64,000 nt of DNA, taken from Histomonas meleagridis. Lineage: Eukaryota; Parabasalia; Tritrichomonadida; Dientamoebidae. Below are positions 27,201-36,455 of the stretch, one piece after another (position 1 is the stretch's first letter; every line of letters starts with the position of its first letter). The stretch is taken from the NCBI GenBank assembly GCA_020186115.1, contig WSYJ01000036.1, positions 558,001 through 622,000 on the forward strand. The letters are read 5' to 3'. The translations under genes and the position numbers were made by a program. The notes beneath the pieces are model-generated. The model saw nothing but the letters and a program-made list of their open reading frames with translations. It was not told the DNA's origin and did no database searches.

Positions 27201-29174
27201 TTTCTAACAGAAACTAAAGACAAAAGTAATAACATTGCATTAGATGCTAATGGTAATAATATGCCAAGTTGGACCTTAAATTTTATTACTTCGATTATAA
27301 TGATCATTTTATTAATTATAGGAATTATTTATTCGAATTCAATTAAGAATAAATTAGAAAATATTTTGGAATATTATGTATTATATTCATCAATTAGAAA
27401 TAATGTATTTACTACTTCAAGACATTTAGAATATTATATGATACTTAAAGAAGCTAAAGATAATTTCTCTATAGACTTCTTAACTTATGAAGATGACTTA
27501 AAACTTGTCGTTAATGGTTTAGAACAATTTAATAATTTAACATTATTATTAAATTTGGGTTATGATGATTTACCTACATCAGTTGGATTTGATGATGAAT
27601 TAGATAACTTACGATTTAATTCGATATGTGACATTACTAATGAAAATGTATATCAATCAGAGTTTTATCAATGTTTACCATTTGAAAATTCCATTTCGTA
27701 TTTAATGAGTTTAATTCATACTGAAATATATTCTACAGATTTAACATTAAATATTGTTGAATCTAAATTACCGATTATATTACATTTATTAAACACACGA
27801 ATTTCAGATGGATTTGAAAATGCATTAACACGATTAGAAACTTTATATAATAATACAATTTCACAATTTCATATTATTATAATAGTATTAATTATAATAT
27901 CAATACTATTATCAATTATATCATTCATTATCGAAATTATAGTTATATGGAGAATTAGTAAACTTTATGAAACATTTAAATCAATAATTACTCGAATTGA
28001 TCCAATATCATTTGTATCATATCCTCAACTTGTCTCATTTATATATGGGAAATCACAAAATAAATCAAAACAAATAATTAGTGCTTCTCATGCTATCTTT
28101 CAAACATCACATAACGCTATAATATCATTAAATAGTGAAGGAATTATCGAATCATTAAATCCTGCAACTTCTGTAATATTTGGATATACACCAGAACAAA
28201 TGTTAGGACAAAACTTAAAAATTTTGTTATCTTCTGAAACAAAAGAAAATAATCATTTGTTTTATACAATGGATTTAATGAAAAGTGGTCAATGTGGTTT
28301 AACTTATGAAGCAAATGTTATTGGTACTAAAGATGACCAAACAGAAATCCCTTTAAAGATTACATTGTTAGGATTTACATCAAATAATAATTTGAAAGTT
28401 GCAAATTCATTTGGCTTAATGTGTCAAGATCAAACACAAGAAGTTAAACAAAAACAACTTGTAGAAGAAGCTAAAAAGAATAGTGATAACTTATTATTAC
28501 AAATATTACCAAAAGATATTATTACAAGATTAAATAGAGGTGATAAAGATATATCATTCACTGTACAATCTTCAACGATAATATTCATCGATATCGAAAA
28601 GTTTTCGGAGTATTCAAAATCGTTATCGGCGTCACAAATTATGAAGAATTTGGGAATGATATTCACTGCTTATGATACATTGATTAAGAAGTATGACTTG
28701 ATATTGAAAATTAAATTGATTGGCGATGATTATATGGCTGCAGCTGGTTTGTTTAACCCTGAATCGCAACCTTCACAACATGCATTACAAGTAGTTAAAT
28801 TTGCTTTGGATTGTTTAAATGTTATAGAAGAATTAAATGATCAATTAGATGCAAACTTACAAGTCAGAGTTGGAATTAATACAGGGGGGCCGTTAATCGC
28901 AGGGGTATTGGGTACCGACAAACCGTTATTTGACATTATCGGTGACCCAATTAACGTAGCAGCAAGATTACAAAGTACAGACATACCAGGCTTAGTACAA
29001 ATATCTCAAGGCACTTATGACTTGGTATGTAATGAGGATTTGGATATCGAACAAAGAGGTAAAATAGAATTAAAAGGTAAAGGATTACAAATGACTTATT
29101 TGGTACATCCAAGAGAAAGATTCCAAAAGATGTCATTCGATGACTCAACTTCAAATTCAATTTCCCAGAATTAG
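24270..29174 (+). CDS. Multi-pass PAS/class III adenylate or guanylate cyclase
   Basis: A 1634-residue membrane protein of the large trichomonad cyclase family. Residues about 65-350 hold about ten hydrophobic helices. A cytosolic region (370-620) has TPR-like segments such as NPRFFKEYCKFLIECKCRFKEAAKVYE. Further membrane segments lie near 670, 960, 1015 and 1200. A PAS domain spans about 1269-1380 (AIISLNSEGIIESLNPA, IFGYTPEQMLG), followed by a catalytic domain (about 1430-1600). Metal-binding Asp1441 (FIDIEKFS) and Asp1486 (KLIGDDYM), the D.INVAARLQS motif with transition-state Asn1562, and an upstream Lys are present, so it should be active and, with Lys/Asp at the base-selecting positions, prefers ATP. 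The product would be cAMP. Two extracellular loop regions between membrane spans may sense ligands. Confidence 0.92.
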   Translation: MNQHTVAASSLHSSSTDGRQISLTFDSRTTSNESRTRNIFELDIFPVVAEAGRAIEVGTVVRIIEFVFIFLQIFFSGIINLKDIPNNALGVFYQVIYIGFVGDYNRQLPFIIALIIIDILTAILFVSKVVGHFSNLKFSNLHLSILRNWHGHLFGIFIIPNIIMIFSGFGIYSENSMIYLFCTIFSVIGAVYAIWHAYYLLPLFSSSLYLPHTPIMLWHPKDVFIIVILFGIPTGFSVLFKPLDTYYLIVPQIIIIGLSAYAIYRFLYFPFKGIAMNVISCGGFTATIISSLISIVELSIGRYFWFKIFISIFVLIAGIIIFYFILNNRQKTVVRSLLLTSVSDEETVTDAVKCDYLFGLNIDTRLKGFMYCQIGLEKMCDLFVDWTLFRVFVDIFENNNDVLVFIYRLVSLFPSEDQFLHSLTTTLSKKTTLSIENSSIFFQAHRIHVLRQTSTSHEASRDFNKISKQNNQAITSFCKFWKDIANPNYKITMNDFISLDKIRTTSESNWNIYLEKYPNNPRFFKEYCKFLIECKCRFKEAAKVYEMASKLEEGYSASHDKVFQHFARAFPLYIKKGIITPDGVLQHNKSIYRSTQISSSATEMSTNSTNNSSLSNSISTMTSTFEDEGSEIDLESFSKVIPQASLRIALQKAIDETSSIVLQQILISSVVRLILTIAYVLFAFLFLSTLFNKAKEVFNIKCQFEDIEHPLNVMAIQFPWFLYEGITNGEMNYGKILEIVGKYNVDNIHSYVNMNTNLSTTLTNISERVLIAINSLSTKLYELETENYEQLKYFLKLYQETQINPKICQIDPNTNKLSIINEDSEAIAFDYLLRLYLLMVKTLTQDDYDTRKNWGHLSVEFCETYNTGSDVLNLINSVSTLLSSKLSTFYKEYYYAQYESILTNNSTIIITSQLSSFNIPYRFLLSFSPCFILFCVIPSIVFSSIGIEFECNSIVQLLKSLPRNECLKASEYIQSSTFLTETKDKSNNIALDANGNNMPSWTLNFITSIIMIILLIIGIIYSNSIKNKLENILEYYVLYSSIRNNVFTTSRHLEYYMILKEAKDNFSIDFLTYEDDLKLVVNGLEQFNNLTLLLNLGYDDLPTSVGFDDELDNLRFNSICDITNENVYQSEFYQCLPFENSISYLMSLIHTEIYSTDLTLNIVESKLPIILHLLNTRISDGFENALTRLETLYNNTISQFHIIIIVLIIISILLSIISFIIEIIVIWRISKLYETFKSIITRIDPISFVSYPQLVSFIYGKSQNKSKQIISASHAIFQTSHNAIISLNSEGIIESLNPATSVIFGYTPEQMLGQNLKILLSSETKENNHLFYTMDLMKSGQCGLTYEANVIGTKDDQTEIPLKITLLGFTSNNNLKVANSFGLMCQDQTQEVKQKQLVEEAKKNSDNLLLQILPKDIITRLNRGDKDISFTVQSSTIIFIDIEKFSEYSKSLSASQIMKNLGMIFTAYDTLIKKYDLILKIKLIGDDYMAAAGLFNPESQPSQHALQVVKFALDCLNVIEELNDQLDANLQVRVGINTGGPLIAGVLGTDKPLFDIIGDPINVAARLQSTDIPGLVQISQGTYDLVCNEDLDIEQRGKIELKGKGLQMTYLVHPRERFQKMSFDDSTSNSISQN

Positions 29175-29400
29175 GACCGTGTAAAGTATTCAAATAAATT
29201 GTTTACAAAAATATTTTTCTCAATTTTTGAACGATGTAAAATTTTTTGTTAATGGAAAAGTGATGTTGCTGAAATTAACGGTCGATATATCATCACTTTT
29301 TGCATAGTTTACACATACTCAACAAAATATTTAACGATTAAAATTTATCTAAAAAGTCGATGGGTCAATATATTTTTGATCTTTTTCAATACTTTATTTA

Positions 29401-31217
29401 ATGTCACTTTTGAACATGTTCAAAAAACTCTATCGTCTTTTTATCGTCGGCCCGTTACCGGCTGGTTTGATGTTTAATGACGCTATATATATGAATTTAT
29501 TAAAATATTTCTCTTATGGATTTATATGTAGTAATACAAAACCACTCTTTTTTGGTGCACCAATTAATTCCATTAGATTTACACAATTTAGACCTAAAAG
29601 CACTATTGGTATTGTCTCTAGCCCCAAAGGATATTTTGTTGATTTTCTTCAGATTGAAGCTTTAACTGATTTTTGGTTAATGTTTATAATCACACAATTA
29701 GAACAATCATTACCATTCATAGAGCCACCATTCCCAGACTTAAGGTTCCAAATATCATTTGCACACGACCCAGTTGTTGGTTCCTTGTTCTGCTCGAACG
29801 TTAAGGCCGGCGACAACAAATGGATAATTTCAATGCCCTTCTCAAAATTCACACAGAAAATTGTCAAAATATTTAAACGGTGCTCAAAGTTACAAACTTT
29901 AATACCACTTGATGCACCATTACCTGAGATTAATGAATGTCTAAAGTCAGAAAATTCAGTTAAGTTCCTCAATAGGGAATACACTTATCTTAATATTACA
30001 CAAGCTTCAAAACCCCCATCTTATGATGACTTCAATGTATTACAATGTGAATATATGCATTCAGCTTGTATGGAATTGGCTTATACACGAAACCAAAATG
30101 ACCAGTTTAAATTCTTTAAGATTTTAGGAATAACTGATTTCAATCGATCATTTGTTAACCATTCATTATCATTATTCCAATATCAAGCAAAAAATTTCCC
30201 ATCAATGATATCAGCATGTAGAATTCAAGCATCACCACTTTTACATTTTGCTTCATTATTTTTCGATGATTTGGAAATGCTTAAAATGGTAACAGATAAC
30301 TTTGATATCAATGATACTGATGATGATCATCGAACTGCTCTTTTCTATGCATCAGAAATCCATCTTTATGTGTCATCCAAAATCTTTTTGAACATAAAAT
30401 CGATGCTGATAAAGGTGATTATACATCTGAAACCCCACTAATTTCATCATTTGAAAATGGGTATTCTGATATTTCTGAGTTTCTTATTCAACAAGGCGCT
30501 TCCATCAACAGAACACATTTGGAGTTTCACGAACCGTCGCTTTTCTATGCATTACAAAACCGCAAAAGTAAAACATTCAAAAAGCTTCTCAAGCATTGCA
30601 AAACTTCGGATCTAAATTGCCCTAATTCTAAGGGGCAATTCCTCACACACGTATGTATTGAAACTCGTCAATGTAAGCCACTGTTTCTTTTATCAGCTGC
30701 TTGTGCAGATATTGATCCCAATAATTATACTGATAAATATCAACATCCACTTCATTATTTCCTTGACTGCAAGTTAACTAAGGAAGTGAAACTTTTTAGG
30801 GCTCTTCTTTCTCTTCCGAATCTCGATCTTAATGTTTATGATCGACATGGCCAAACTCCATTATGTCGATGTATCTCAATGAAAGCCGCAAAACTTCTCC
30901 CACTTCTTGTTTCTGACCCACGTTGTGACTTAGACATGCAAAATTCGAAAGGAATTTCGCCACTATCAATTGCTGTCAAGAAAAAGAGCCTTAAAGCAGT
31001 CACATGTCTTCTGAAAGGCGGTGCACTTGCGAACGCGCCAAATGATGACAAAATGCACGAGACGCCTTTGATGATTGCGGTTAAGCAAAAGAACAAATCC
31101 ATCGTTTCGAAGCTAATTGAGTTCGGAGCTGACCCACAGAGGTGGTACAACGCTGAAGGAATGATGCCCGCGGACGCAGCTGACGAAGAGATAGAAAAAT
31201 TACTGAAAAGTGAATAA
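29401..31217 (+). pseudogene. Ankyrin-repeat protein gene interrupted by one frameshift
   Basis: Two frames belong to one gene. The first (29401-30441) starts MSLLNMFKKL, has about 270 residues of unrecognised sequence, then one ankyrin repeat (SPLLHFASLFFDDLEMLKMV...DDDHRTALFYAS). At 30351-30395 the ankyrin reading continues only in the next frame (VIQNLFEHKIDADKG, then ETPLISSFENGYSDISEFLIQQGASIN) and runs on through the second frame (to 31217) with repeats such as GQTPLCRCISMKAAKLLPLL and ETPLMIAVKQKNKSIVSKLIEFGAD. A single one-base change separates them. It is either a recent pseudogene or a sequencing error. Start could be the second ATG (29416), since TCACTTTT at 29404 would then be an initiator 5 bases upstream. 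Function unknown; ankyrins bind proteins. Confidence 0.75.
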
Positions 31218-31503
31218 ATGTGTATTAATAAAAACTTTTTGGATTTAAATATGCTGTCGATTTTGGTGTTCAATATTAATAATTAATAAGAGAGAACAAA
31301 ATGATGTCAAAAAACATTATTTCAATAAGAAATAGAATAAAAATGTTTTCAATGGTAATATTTGAGTTTAGATATTAAAATTAATATTGGAATTCTTGAA
31401 GAAATTACACATTTAATAATTACTTAAATTTTAATTTGATTAACAGAAAAACTTTATCATGTGAGACTTCCTGCACATGTATCATTTCTATTTTATATAG
31501 TTT
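31218..31503. other. Intergenic, convergent ankyrin genes
   Basis: Short AT-rich gap between the end of the plus-strand ankyrin gene and the last repeat of the minus-strand ankyrin array. Nothing recognised. Confidence 0.5.
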
Positions 31504-32380
31504 TTATTTATACCCCTTAAGCAAATCGACGATATCATTTTCATTAGCCTTTGCAATCAGAAGAGGTGTAAAAAATTAATTACATAAATTTCAAATATTT
31601 AAATAAAATATCAAATTATTTAATAAAATTTTAACCAATACATATGAATATTTTTAGTGTTTATATTGATATTTTTATTAGTTAGAAGTAATACAACCAA
31701 ATCATCATTATCACTTATATTTGCTATAATATGTGGTGTATCAAATAATTTGAAGAAATTCCAAATTTCATCATGAAACATCAAATTTTTTTTTATATAA
31801 AATAAACAGAAATATATTTTTAGCATTAACATCAATTTTCTTATGTTTAACAAGTAATTCAACAATTACTGAATTGTCTTCTTCAGCTGCAAGATGGAGA
31901 GCAATATCAAATTATTTAAATAATTTCCAATTCTTTGATAAAAAATATCAAATTATTCAATAAAATAATAAATCTCATAAATTAATATTTTTGCATTAAC
32001 ATTAATTCCTTCAAATTTAAAAAGTGATATAACAACACCTACATTATCCTTGAAAGATGCATGTAAAAGTGCTGTATCAAATAATTTTTAAATGTTTAAT
32101 GAAAATATTAAATTAATTAATTAATAAAACATTAAATGAAACAAAAAAAAGATCTTTAGCATTAACATCAATTCCTTTTTGTTGAAGAAGTATTTTTAAC
32201 AATTTCATCATTATCACATATAGATGCAACTATAAGTGGAGTATTGAATAATATAAATATATTCCAAATATTTTTTGTAAAATATTACCACCAAAAAAAA
32301 TTGAAAAAAATATCTTTTACATTAACATTATTTCCATTATTTTGAAGAAGAAATTGAAAATTTCGAAAAATTCTTTTTCA
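31504..32380 (-). pseudogene. Ankyrin array with a conserved spacer between every repeat (minus strand)
   Basis: Reading the minus strand, at least six ankyrin units can be followed: ...LLQNNGNNVNVKD, NTPLIVASICDNDEIV..., DTALLHASFKDNVGVVISLF, DIALHLAAEEDNSVIVELLVKHKKIDVNAKN, DTPHIIANISDNDDLVVLLLTNKNININTKN and TPLLIAKANENDIVDLLKGYK with a stop at 31506-31504. Between each pair lies a non-coding AT-rich spacer at the same repeat position (66, 73, 77, 73 and 77 nt). Within units the ankyrin frame is nearly intact (one clear one-base shift in the second unit, near 32190). Upstream the array fades out near 32380 and no DUF3447 start is found on this strand. It is either a pseudogene or a gene whose spacers are removed or bypassed. 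Confidence 0.65.
31573..32311 (-). repeat. Five inter-repeat spacers of the minus-strand ankyrin array
   Basis: Spacers occupy 32311-32246 (66 nt), 32151-32079 (73), 31985-31909 (77), 31815-31743 (73) and 31649-31573 (77). Each starts directly after the codon following NAK or VK and ends before the x-Thr-(Ala/Pro/Ile)-Leu start of the next repeat. They share T-rich starts, a central AATTTGATATTT-like core and an AATTTGGAA or ATATTTGGAA segment with the plus-strand spacers, so they are homologous. Confidence 0.75.
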
Positions 32381-32381
32381 A

Positions 32382-32415
32382 AAAAAGTGACGCACAAGAT
32401 TTGCTGTCACTTTTT
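32382..32415. promoter_or_regulatory. Inverted AAAAAGTGAC / GTCACTTTTT pair
   Basis: Two perfect 10-base arms, AAAAAGTGAC (32382-32391) and GTCACTTTTT (32406-32415), flank a 14-base centre. The half-site is the promoter-proximal motif found before several genes in this window. It sits exactly where the two divergent ankyrin arrays meet, just upstream of the plus-strand DUF3447 start, so a promoter or a rearrangement junction is plausible. Confidence 0.5.
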
Positions 32416-32436
32416 ATTTCCAGAAAAAGAAAATAA

Positions 32437-34133
32437 ATGCAAGATCCCAATCCCCCCAGAAAAAAAAAATAAATACTCCTACTTGGAATTACTTAGTGAA
32501 CTCCAAAAAATCATCATGGGCTTATCTGATGAAAACCTTGATTTTTCAGTTCAACAAAAAAAAAAAAAATTTGAATCGAATTATCCATATACATTTAATC
32601 ATGTCATTTGTGAATTGATTTATTTTGTATTTTGTTCAAGAAAGAAAGAATTTGATATATACTTAAAATTTTTACAATTAATTCAAATTAAAGAAGATGA
32701 AATAAATGAAAATATACCTAAAATCATTACAATTTTTTCAAATTATATATCGAAAATGGAAAAGCAAGAAGCATATTATATATATAATATATTGATTCAA
32801 CAAAATTTAGCTAAAGCAAATATTTTAACAATTAAACGAACTAATTATTTCATTCATTACCATAAAAATAGAAAACCCAAAAAATTTCAACGAACAGAAG
32901 AAAATTTCTTGGAAAACATAGAAGAACTATCAAAGAATGATTTTGAACTTCATAAGCAATTGATTAAAGAAGGACATAATCCAAATGAAATAGCAAAAAT
33001 CATTCGTAATGATGAAATAGAAAAACTTCAAGAAATATCTTCACAACCAAAATTTGATTTTAATCAAATAATAGAACCATCAATTTATGAAAGATGTGAT
33101 TTTATTAATAAAGAAAATGTTACATTAATCGATTATGCAGCATATTTTGGATCAGTTCAATGTTTTAAATATTTACTTATGAATGATGCAAATGTAATTA
33201 ATACAGGTAAATATGCAGTTGCAGGTGGAAATCTAGAAATATTTCATTTATGTGAACAAAATCATTCATCATTAAAAGATGTAGATAAAACTGCAATTAA
33301 ATTTCATCAAAATGATTTATTTAAATATCTTTATTGATAAATCAATCCAAGCTGATAAAACAATGCTTAATTATTTCCAAAAAATCTGTATTACTAGTGG
33401 TAATTACGAACTTTTATTATTTTTGGAAGGAGAAGGAATACAATATGATGATAAAAATATTTTAAAAAAAATAAAAATAGGAAATTTATTCCTTGTAAAA
33501 TATCTTCATATAAATAATCAAAATACAAATTTTTTAATATACTCTTCAAAATCAGGTAATGTTGAAATTGTAAAATACTTTCTTGAACAAGAAGGAATTG
33601 ATATTATTGATAAAAATATTTATTTGTTTTATTTAAAATTTATTTTAATAATTTGATATTTCAAAATAATATTTGGAAATTATTTATATTATTTAACACA
33701 TCTCTTATTGATGCATCTTCAAATGGTCATACAGAAATAGTTAAATTACTTCTTGAACAAGAGAATATTGATATCGATGCTAAAAATATTTTTTTGTTTT
33801 AATTAAAATTTATTTTAATAATTTTATATTTCAAAATAATATTTGGAAATTATTTAAAATGTTTAATACAGCACTTATAATATCATTGGAAAAAGGTAAT
33901 ACTGAAATCGTTAAATTACTTCTTGAACAAGAAGGAATTGATTTTAATGCTATTGATATTTATTTGTTTTATTTTATTTTACTTTTAATAATTTAATATT
34001 TCAAGATGATATTTGGAAGTTATTTAAATTATTTAAAACAGCACTTATGTTTGCATCTGAAAATGGTAAAATAGATATTATCCTGATAAAAAAAGTGACC
34101 AACTTATATTCAAATTTCTTGTATCGTAATTGA
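32437..34133 (+). pseudogene. DUF3447/ankyrin gene with frame breaks and repeat-separating spacers
   Basis: The N-terminal part encodes DUF3447 (NKYSYLELLSELQKIIMGLSDENLDFSVQQ onward) and the linker ending AAYFGSVQCFKYLLMNDANV. The only ATG before YSYLELL is at 32437, one base out of frame across an 11-base A run (32459-32470); otherwise translation would begin at 32516. Near 33330 the frame shifts again (FKYLY then stop, versus FIDKSIQADKTML). Three further ankyrin units follow (TSLIDASSNGHTEIVKLLLEQENIDIDAKN; TALIISLEKGNTEIVKLLLEQEGIDFNAID; TALMFASENGKIDII), each preceded by a 77-nt spacer containing an in-frame stop. The last unit is cut at an AAAAAAAGTGAC string (34088-34099) and stops at 34131. 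As written it cannot yield a full-length protein without spacer removal. Confidence 0.7.
33618..34034 (+). repeat. Three 77-nt inter-repeat spacers of the plus-strand ankyrin array
   Basis: Spacers lie at 33618-33694, 33788-33864 and 33958-34034. All are exactly 77 nt; pairwise they differ at 6 of 77 (first versus second) and 10 of 77 (first versus third) positions by my count, whereas the two complete ankyrin units they flank differ at about 25 of 90. Shared blocks are TTTTTAATAATTT-like, ATATTTCAA and ATATTTGGAAATTATTT. Each has a stop codon in the incoming frame. 77 is not a multiple of three, so each spacer moves the frame. Confidence 0.85.
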
Positions 34134-34609
34134 CGATAGCATTCAAATAAAAATCAATAAAACTGAAATATCTCATGAATAATCATGAATATACAAACTA
34201 TTTTAGTTATAAATAATTTACCAATAATATCTAGAATATAATTATGCATAATATTAAAATTTAGTGAGAATGATAATTGATATATTTTTTTCGAAACTTA
34301 GTTTAAACTTTTAATACCAAAATATTTGAAATTAATAGTCGAACAAAATTCAGTCACGCATTTTATCTACACACTAACTCTGATTTAATCAGGTAACATG
34401 GAAATAATAAGTAATAACTAAACTTGCCTTCAAAACATGTAACGTCGGTACTATTGAAATTGAATTCATTTTGCGTTTTTTGCTCAGAAATGCTGAGCAT
34501 TCAAATATTACTTTGATCGTAAAATGTATAAAAAAATAATAAAACAGCTGATTTCTTACAAATCTTGAAAAACAATTTTACATATATATTATAATATAAA
34601 AATCCGAAA
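34134..34609. other. Intergenic region upstream of tRNA-Leu
   Basis: AT-rich, no protein gene. A TATATTATAATAT string about 20-35 bases before the tRNA recurs upstream of the second tRNA-Leu copy and may be a Pol III TATA-like element. Confidence 0.45.
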
Positions 34610-34689
34610 GTTCATCTGGCCGAGTGGTCCAAGGCGCTAGTTTAAGGCACTAGTCCGAGAGGGCGTGGGTTCGAACCCCACGGTGAACA
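34610..34689 (+). tRNA. tRNA-Leu (anticodon AAG)
   Basis: Cloverleaf: acceptor GTTCATC pairs with GGTGAAC (one G-U), D-arm region TGGCCGAGTGG (A box), anticodon stem CTAGT/ACTAG with loop TTAAGGC giving anticodon AAG, class II variable arm, and T-arm GTGGGTTCGAACCCCAC (B box GGTTCGAACCC). Long variable arm and anticodon both indicate leucine. A T6 run follows as Pol III terminator. An identical copy lies at 51590-51669 on the minus strand. Confidence 0.95.
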
Positions 34690-35324
34690 TTTTTTATTGT
34701 TTCGAAAATAACTTGATTGAGAAACATTTTTCTTTTTTGATACAATGTATCAAATTTCAATTAATTGAAGGGTGAAAACATAAGACATTTCAAGAAAATT
34801 TTTTTTTCTTTGGTGTGTCTCCATTAATGAATCAAACCTTGTGATGAACTTAAATTGAAGTCAATCAATAATAAAAGGAAAAATGACTCAAATATTTATT
34901 TTTATTGGATTCAACTTGGATTTATTAGGAATTGATAATTTAGGGTTGGAAATATTTTTATCTGAAGAAAGAATGGAAAAGTTAGAAGATGACTATTTTT
35001 CTGGAGAAATAATGAAATATGTTCGCTAGCTTGTTCGAGCCCTCTTTCACCTTAATTTCATTTTTATACTAGACTCCAATTTAAAAAGTCTCATAATAAA
35101 TATGGTGTCGTTCAATGATTTTGATATAACACGTGTTACACACTATGTTTTCCAACATTTCATGGATGCATCACAGTTACACCAAACCCAACAACGACAT
35201 CATGCACTTGCAATACTTAGTTCACACATGGGTAAAAGATGTTGCTGACATATGGCGTCTATTGCATGAATGCCTTAAAAATATGAACTTAAAGTGAAAA
35301 ATAAATGCAAAAGATGCAAATTGT
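34690..35324. other. Intergenic region between tRNA-Leu and actin
   Basis: AT-rich, containing the short frame described at 34883-35029. No further gene recognised. Confidence 0.45.
34883..35029 (+). other. Possible 48-codon reading frame
   Basis: ATG to TAG frame encoding a short acidic peptide (starts MTQIFIFIGFN, ends GEIMKYVR). Its codon composition is unlike random AT-rich DNA, but it matches nothing I know and may be a fragment of an old gene. Confidence 0.2.
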
Positions 35325-36455
35325 TTAGAAGCACTTGCGGTGGACAATTCCTGGACCAGCTTCGTTGTATTCGTCACGTGTGATAACCATTTGTGGGAAT
35401 GTGGCAAGGGAGGCAAGGATGGAGCCACCGATCCAAACTGCGTACTTACGTTCTGGTGGGGCGACGACTTTGATCTTCATTGTTGGCGGTGCGAGGCGGA
35501 CCATTTCCTTCTCCATACGTTCTGGGAGACCTTCGAACATTGTGGTACCACCAGAAAGAACAATGTTAGCGTAGAGATCCTTACGGACATCGATATCGCA
35601 TGCCATGATGGAGTTGAAGAGGGTTTGGTCAATACCTTCGAATTCGAAGCCATTGAAGTGTGGCTTGAAAAGAAGTTCTGGGCACCTGAAGCGCTCGTTG
35701 GCGATGGTGATGACGTTGCCATCTGGAAGTGTGTATGAGATGTCGCATTCGGATGTTGTGGCGGCCTTGTTCATTTCTTCGTCGAAATCAAGAGCAACAT
35801 ATGCGTGCTTCTCCTTGATATCACGAACAATTTCCTTTTCGGCGGATGTTGTGAATGTGTAACCACGTTCGTTAAGGATCTTTTGGAGGTAGGCTGTGAG
35901 ATCACGACCGGCGAGGTTGATACGCATGATGGCGTGTGGAAGGGAGTAACCTTCGTAGATTGGAACTGTGTGGGAAACACCATCACCTGCATCGAAAACG
36001 ATACCGGTTGTACGACCTGAGGAGTAAAGGGAAAGAACGGCTTGGATACCAACATAGAATGCTGGAACGTTGAATGTTTCGAATTGGAGTTGGATCATCT
36101 TTTCACGGTTGGCCTTTGGGTTCATTGGGGCTTCTGTAAGAAGAACTGGGTGTTCAGCTGGGTCAACACGTAATTCGTTGTAGAATGTGTGGTGCCAGAT
36201 CTTTTCCATATCGTCCCAGTTGGTAACGATACCGTGTTCAATTGGGTACTTGAGGATGAGGATACCTGCCTTAGCGCATGCTTCATCACCAACATATGTA
36301 TCCTTGTTTTGACCACCAGCGATTGTTTGGACATACTTTGGACGACCAACAATTGATGGGAAAACTGAGCGTGGTGCTTCATCACCAGCGAAACCGGCCT
36401 TGCACATACCGGAACCATTATCGATAACTAATGTTTGAACTTCGTCTTCAGCCAT
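35325..36455 (-). CDS. Actin
   Basis: Cytoskeletal ATPase that polymerises into filaments, important for amoeboid change and division. The 376-residue product starts [21 protein letters not shown] and ends IVHRKCF; the nucleotide-binding segments DNGSGM and the second phosphate loop are intact, and length equals canonical actin. The frame extends upstream by nine codons to a TTG, but that extension (SLLTSLSL) is the translated promoter: TCACTTTT and TTCACTTT lie within 25 bases of the real ATG at 36455. Sequence divergence from animal actin ([20 protein letters not shown], for example, is conserved but many surface residues differ) is typical of parabasalid actins. Codons are strongly biased to C-ending, marking high expression. 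Confidence 0.98.
   Translation of the reverse strand: MAEDEVQTLVIDNGSGMCKAGFAGDEAPRSVFPSIVGRPKYVQTIAGGQNKDTYVGDEACAKAGILILKYPIEHGIVTNWDDMEKIWHHTFYNELRVDPAEHPVLLTEAPMNPKANREKMIQLQFETFNVPAFYVGIQAVLSLYSSGRTTGIVFDAGDGVSHTVPIYEGYSLPHAIMRINLAGRDLTAYLQKILNERGYTFTTSAEKEIVRDIKEKHAYVALDFDEEMNKAATTSECDISYTLPDGNVITIANERFRCPELLFKPHFNGFEFEGIDQTLFNSIMACDIDVRKDLYANIVLSGGTTMFEGLPERMEKEMVRLAPPTMKIKVVAPPERKYAVWIGGSILASLATFPQMVITRDEYNEAGPGIVHRKCF

Noticed and set aside
33618-33694. Canonical trichomonad introns as explanation for the ankyrin spacers
   Set aside because: No GTAYGT-type 5' site and no ACTAACACACAG-like branch/3' site is present, and the spacer 3' ends lack AG. I did not find such intron motifs elsewhere in the window either.
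33600-34040. CRISPR-like or satellite array
   Set aside because: The regular spacing of about 170 nt comes from ankyrin coding unit plus spacer; the units encode ankyrin repeats, and there are no short identical repeats with unique spacers.
35340-35738. Antisense frames inside actin and other highly expressed genes
   Set aside because: They are shadows produced by biased codon use on the opposite strand; none has its own family match or promoter.
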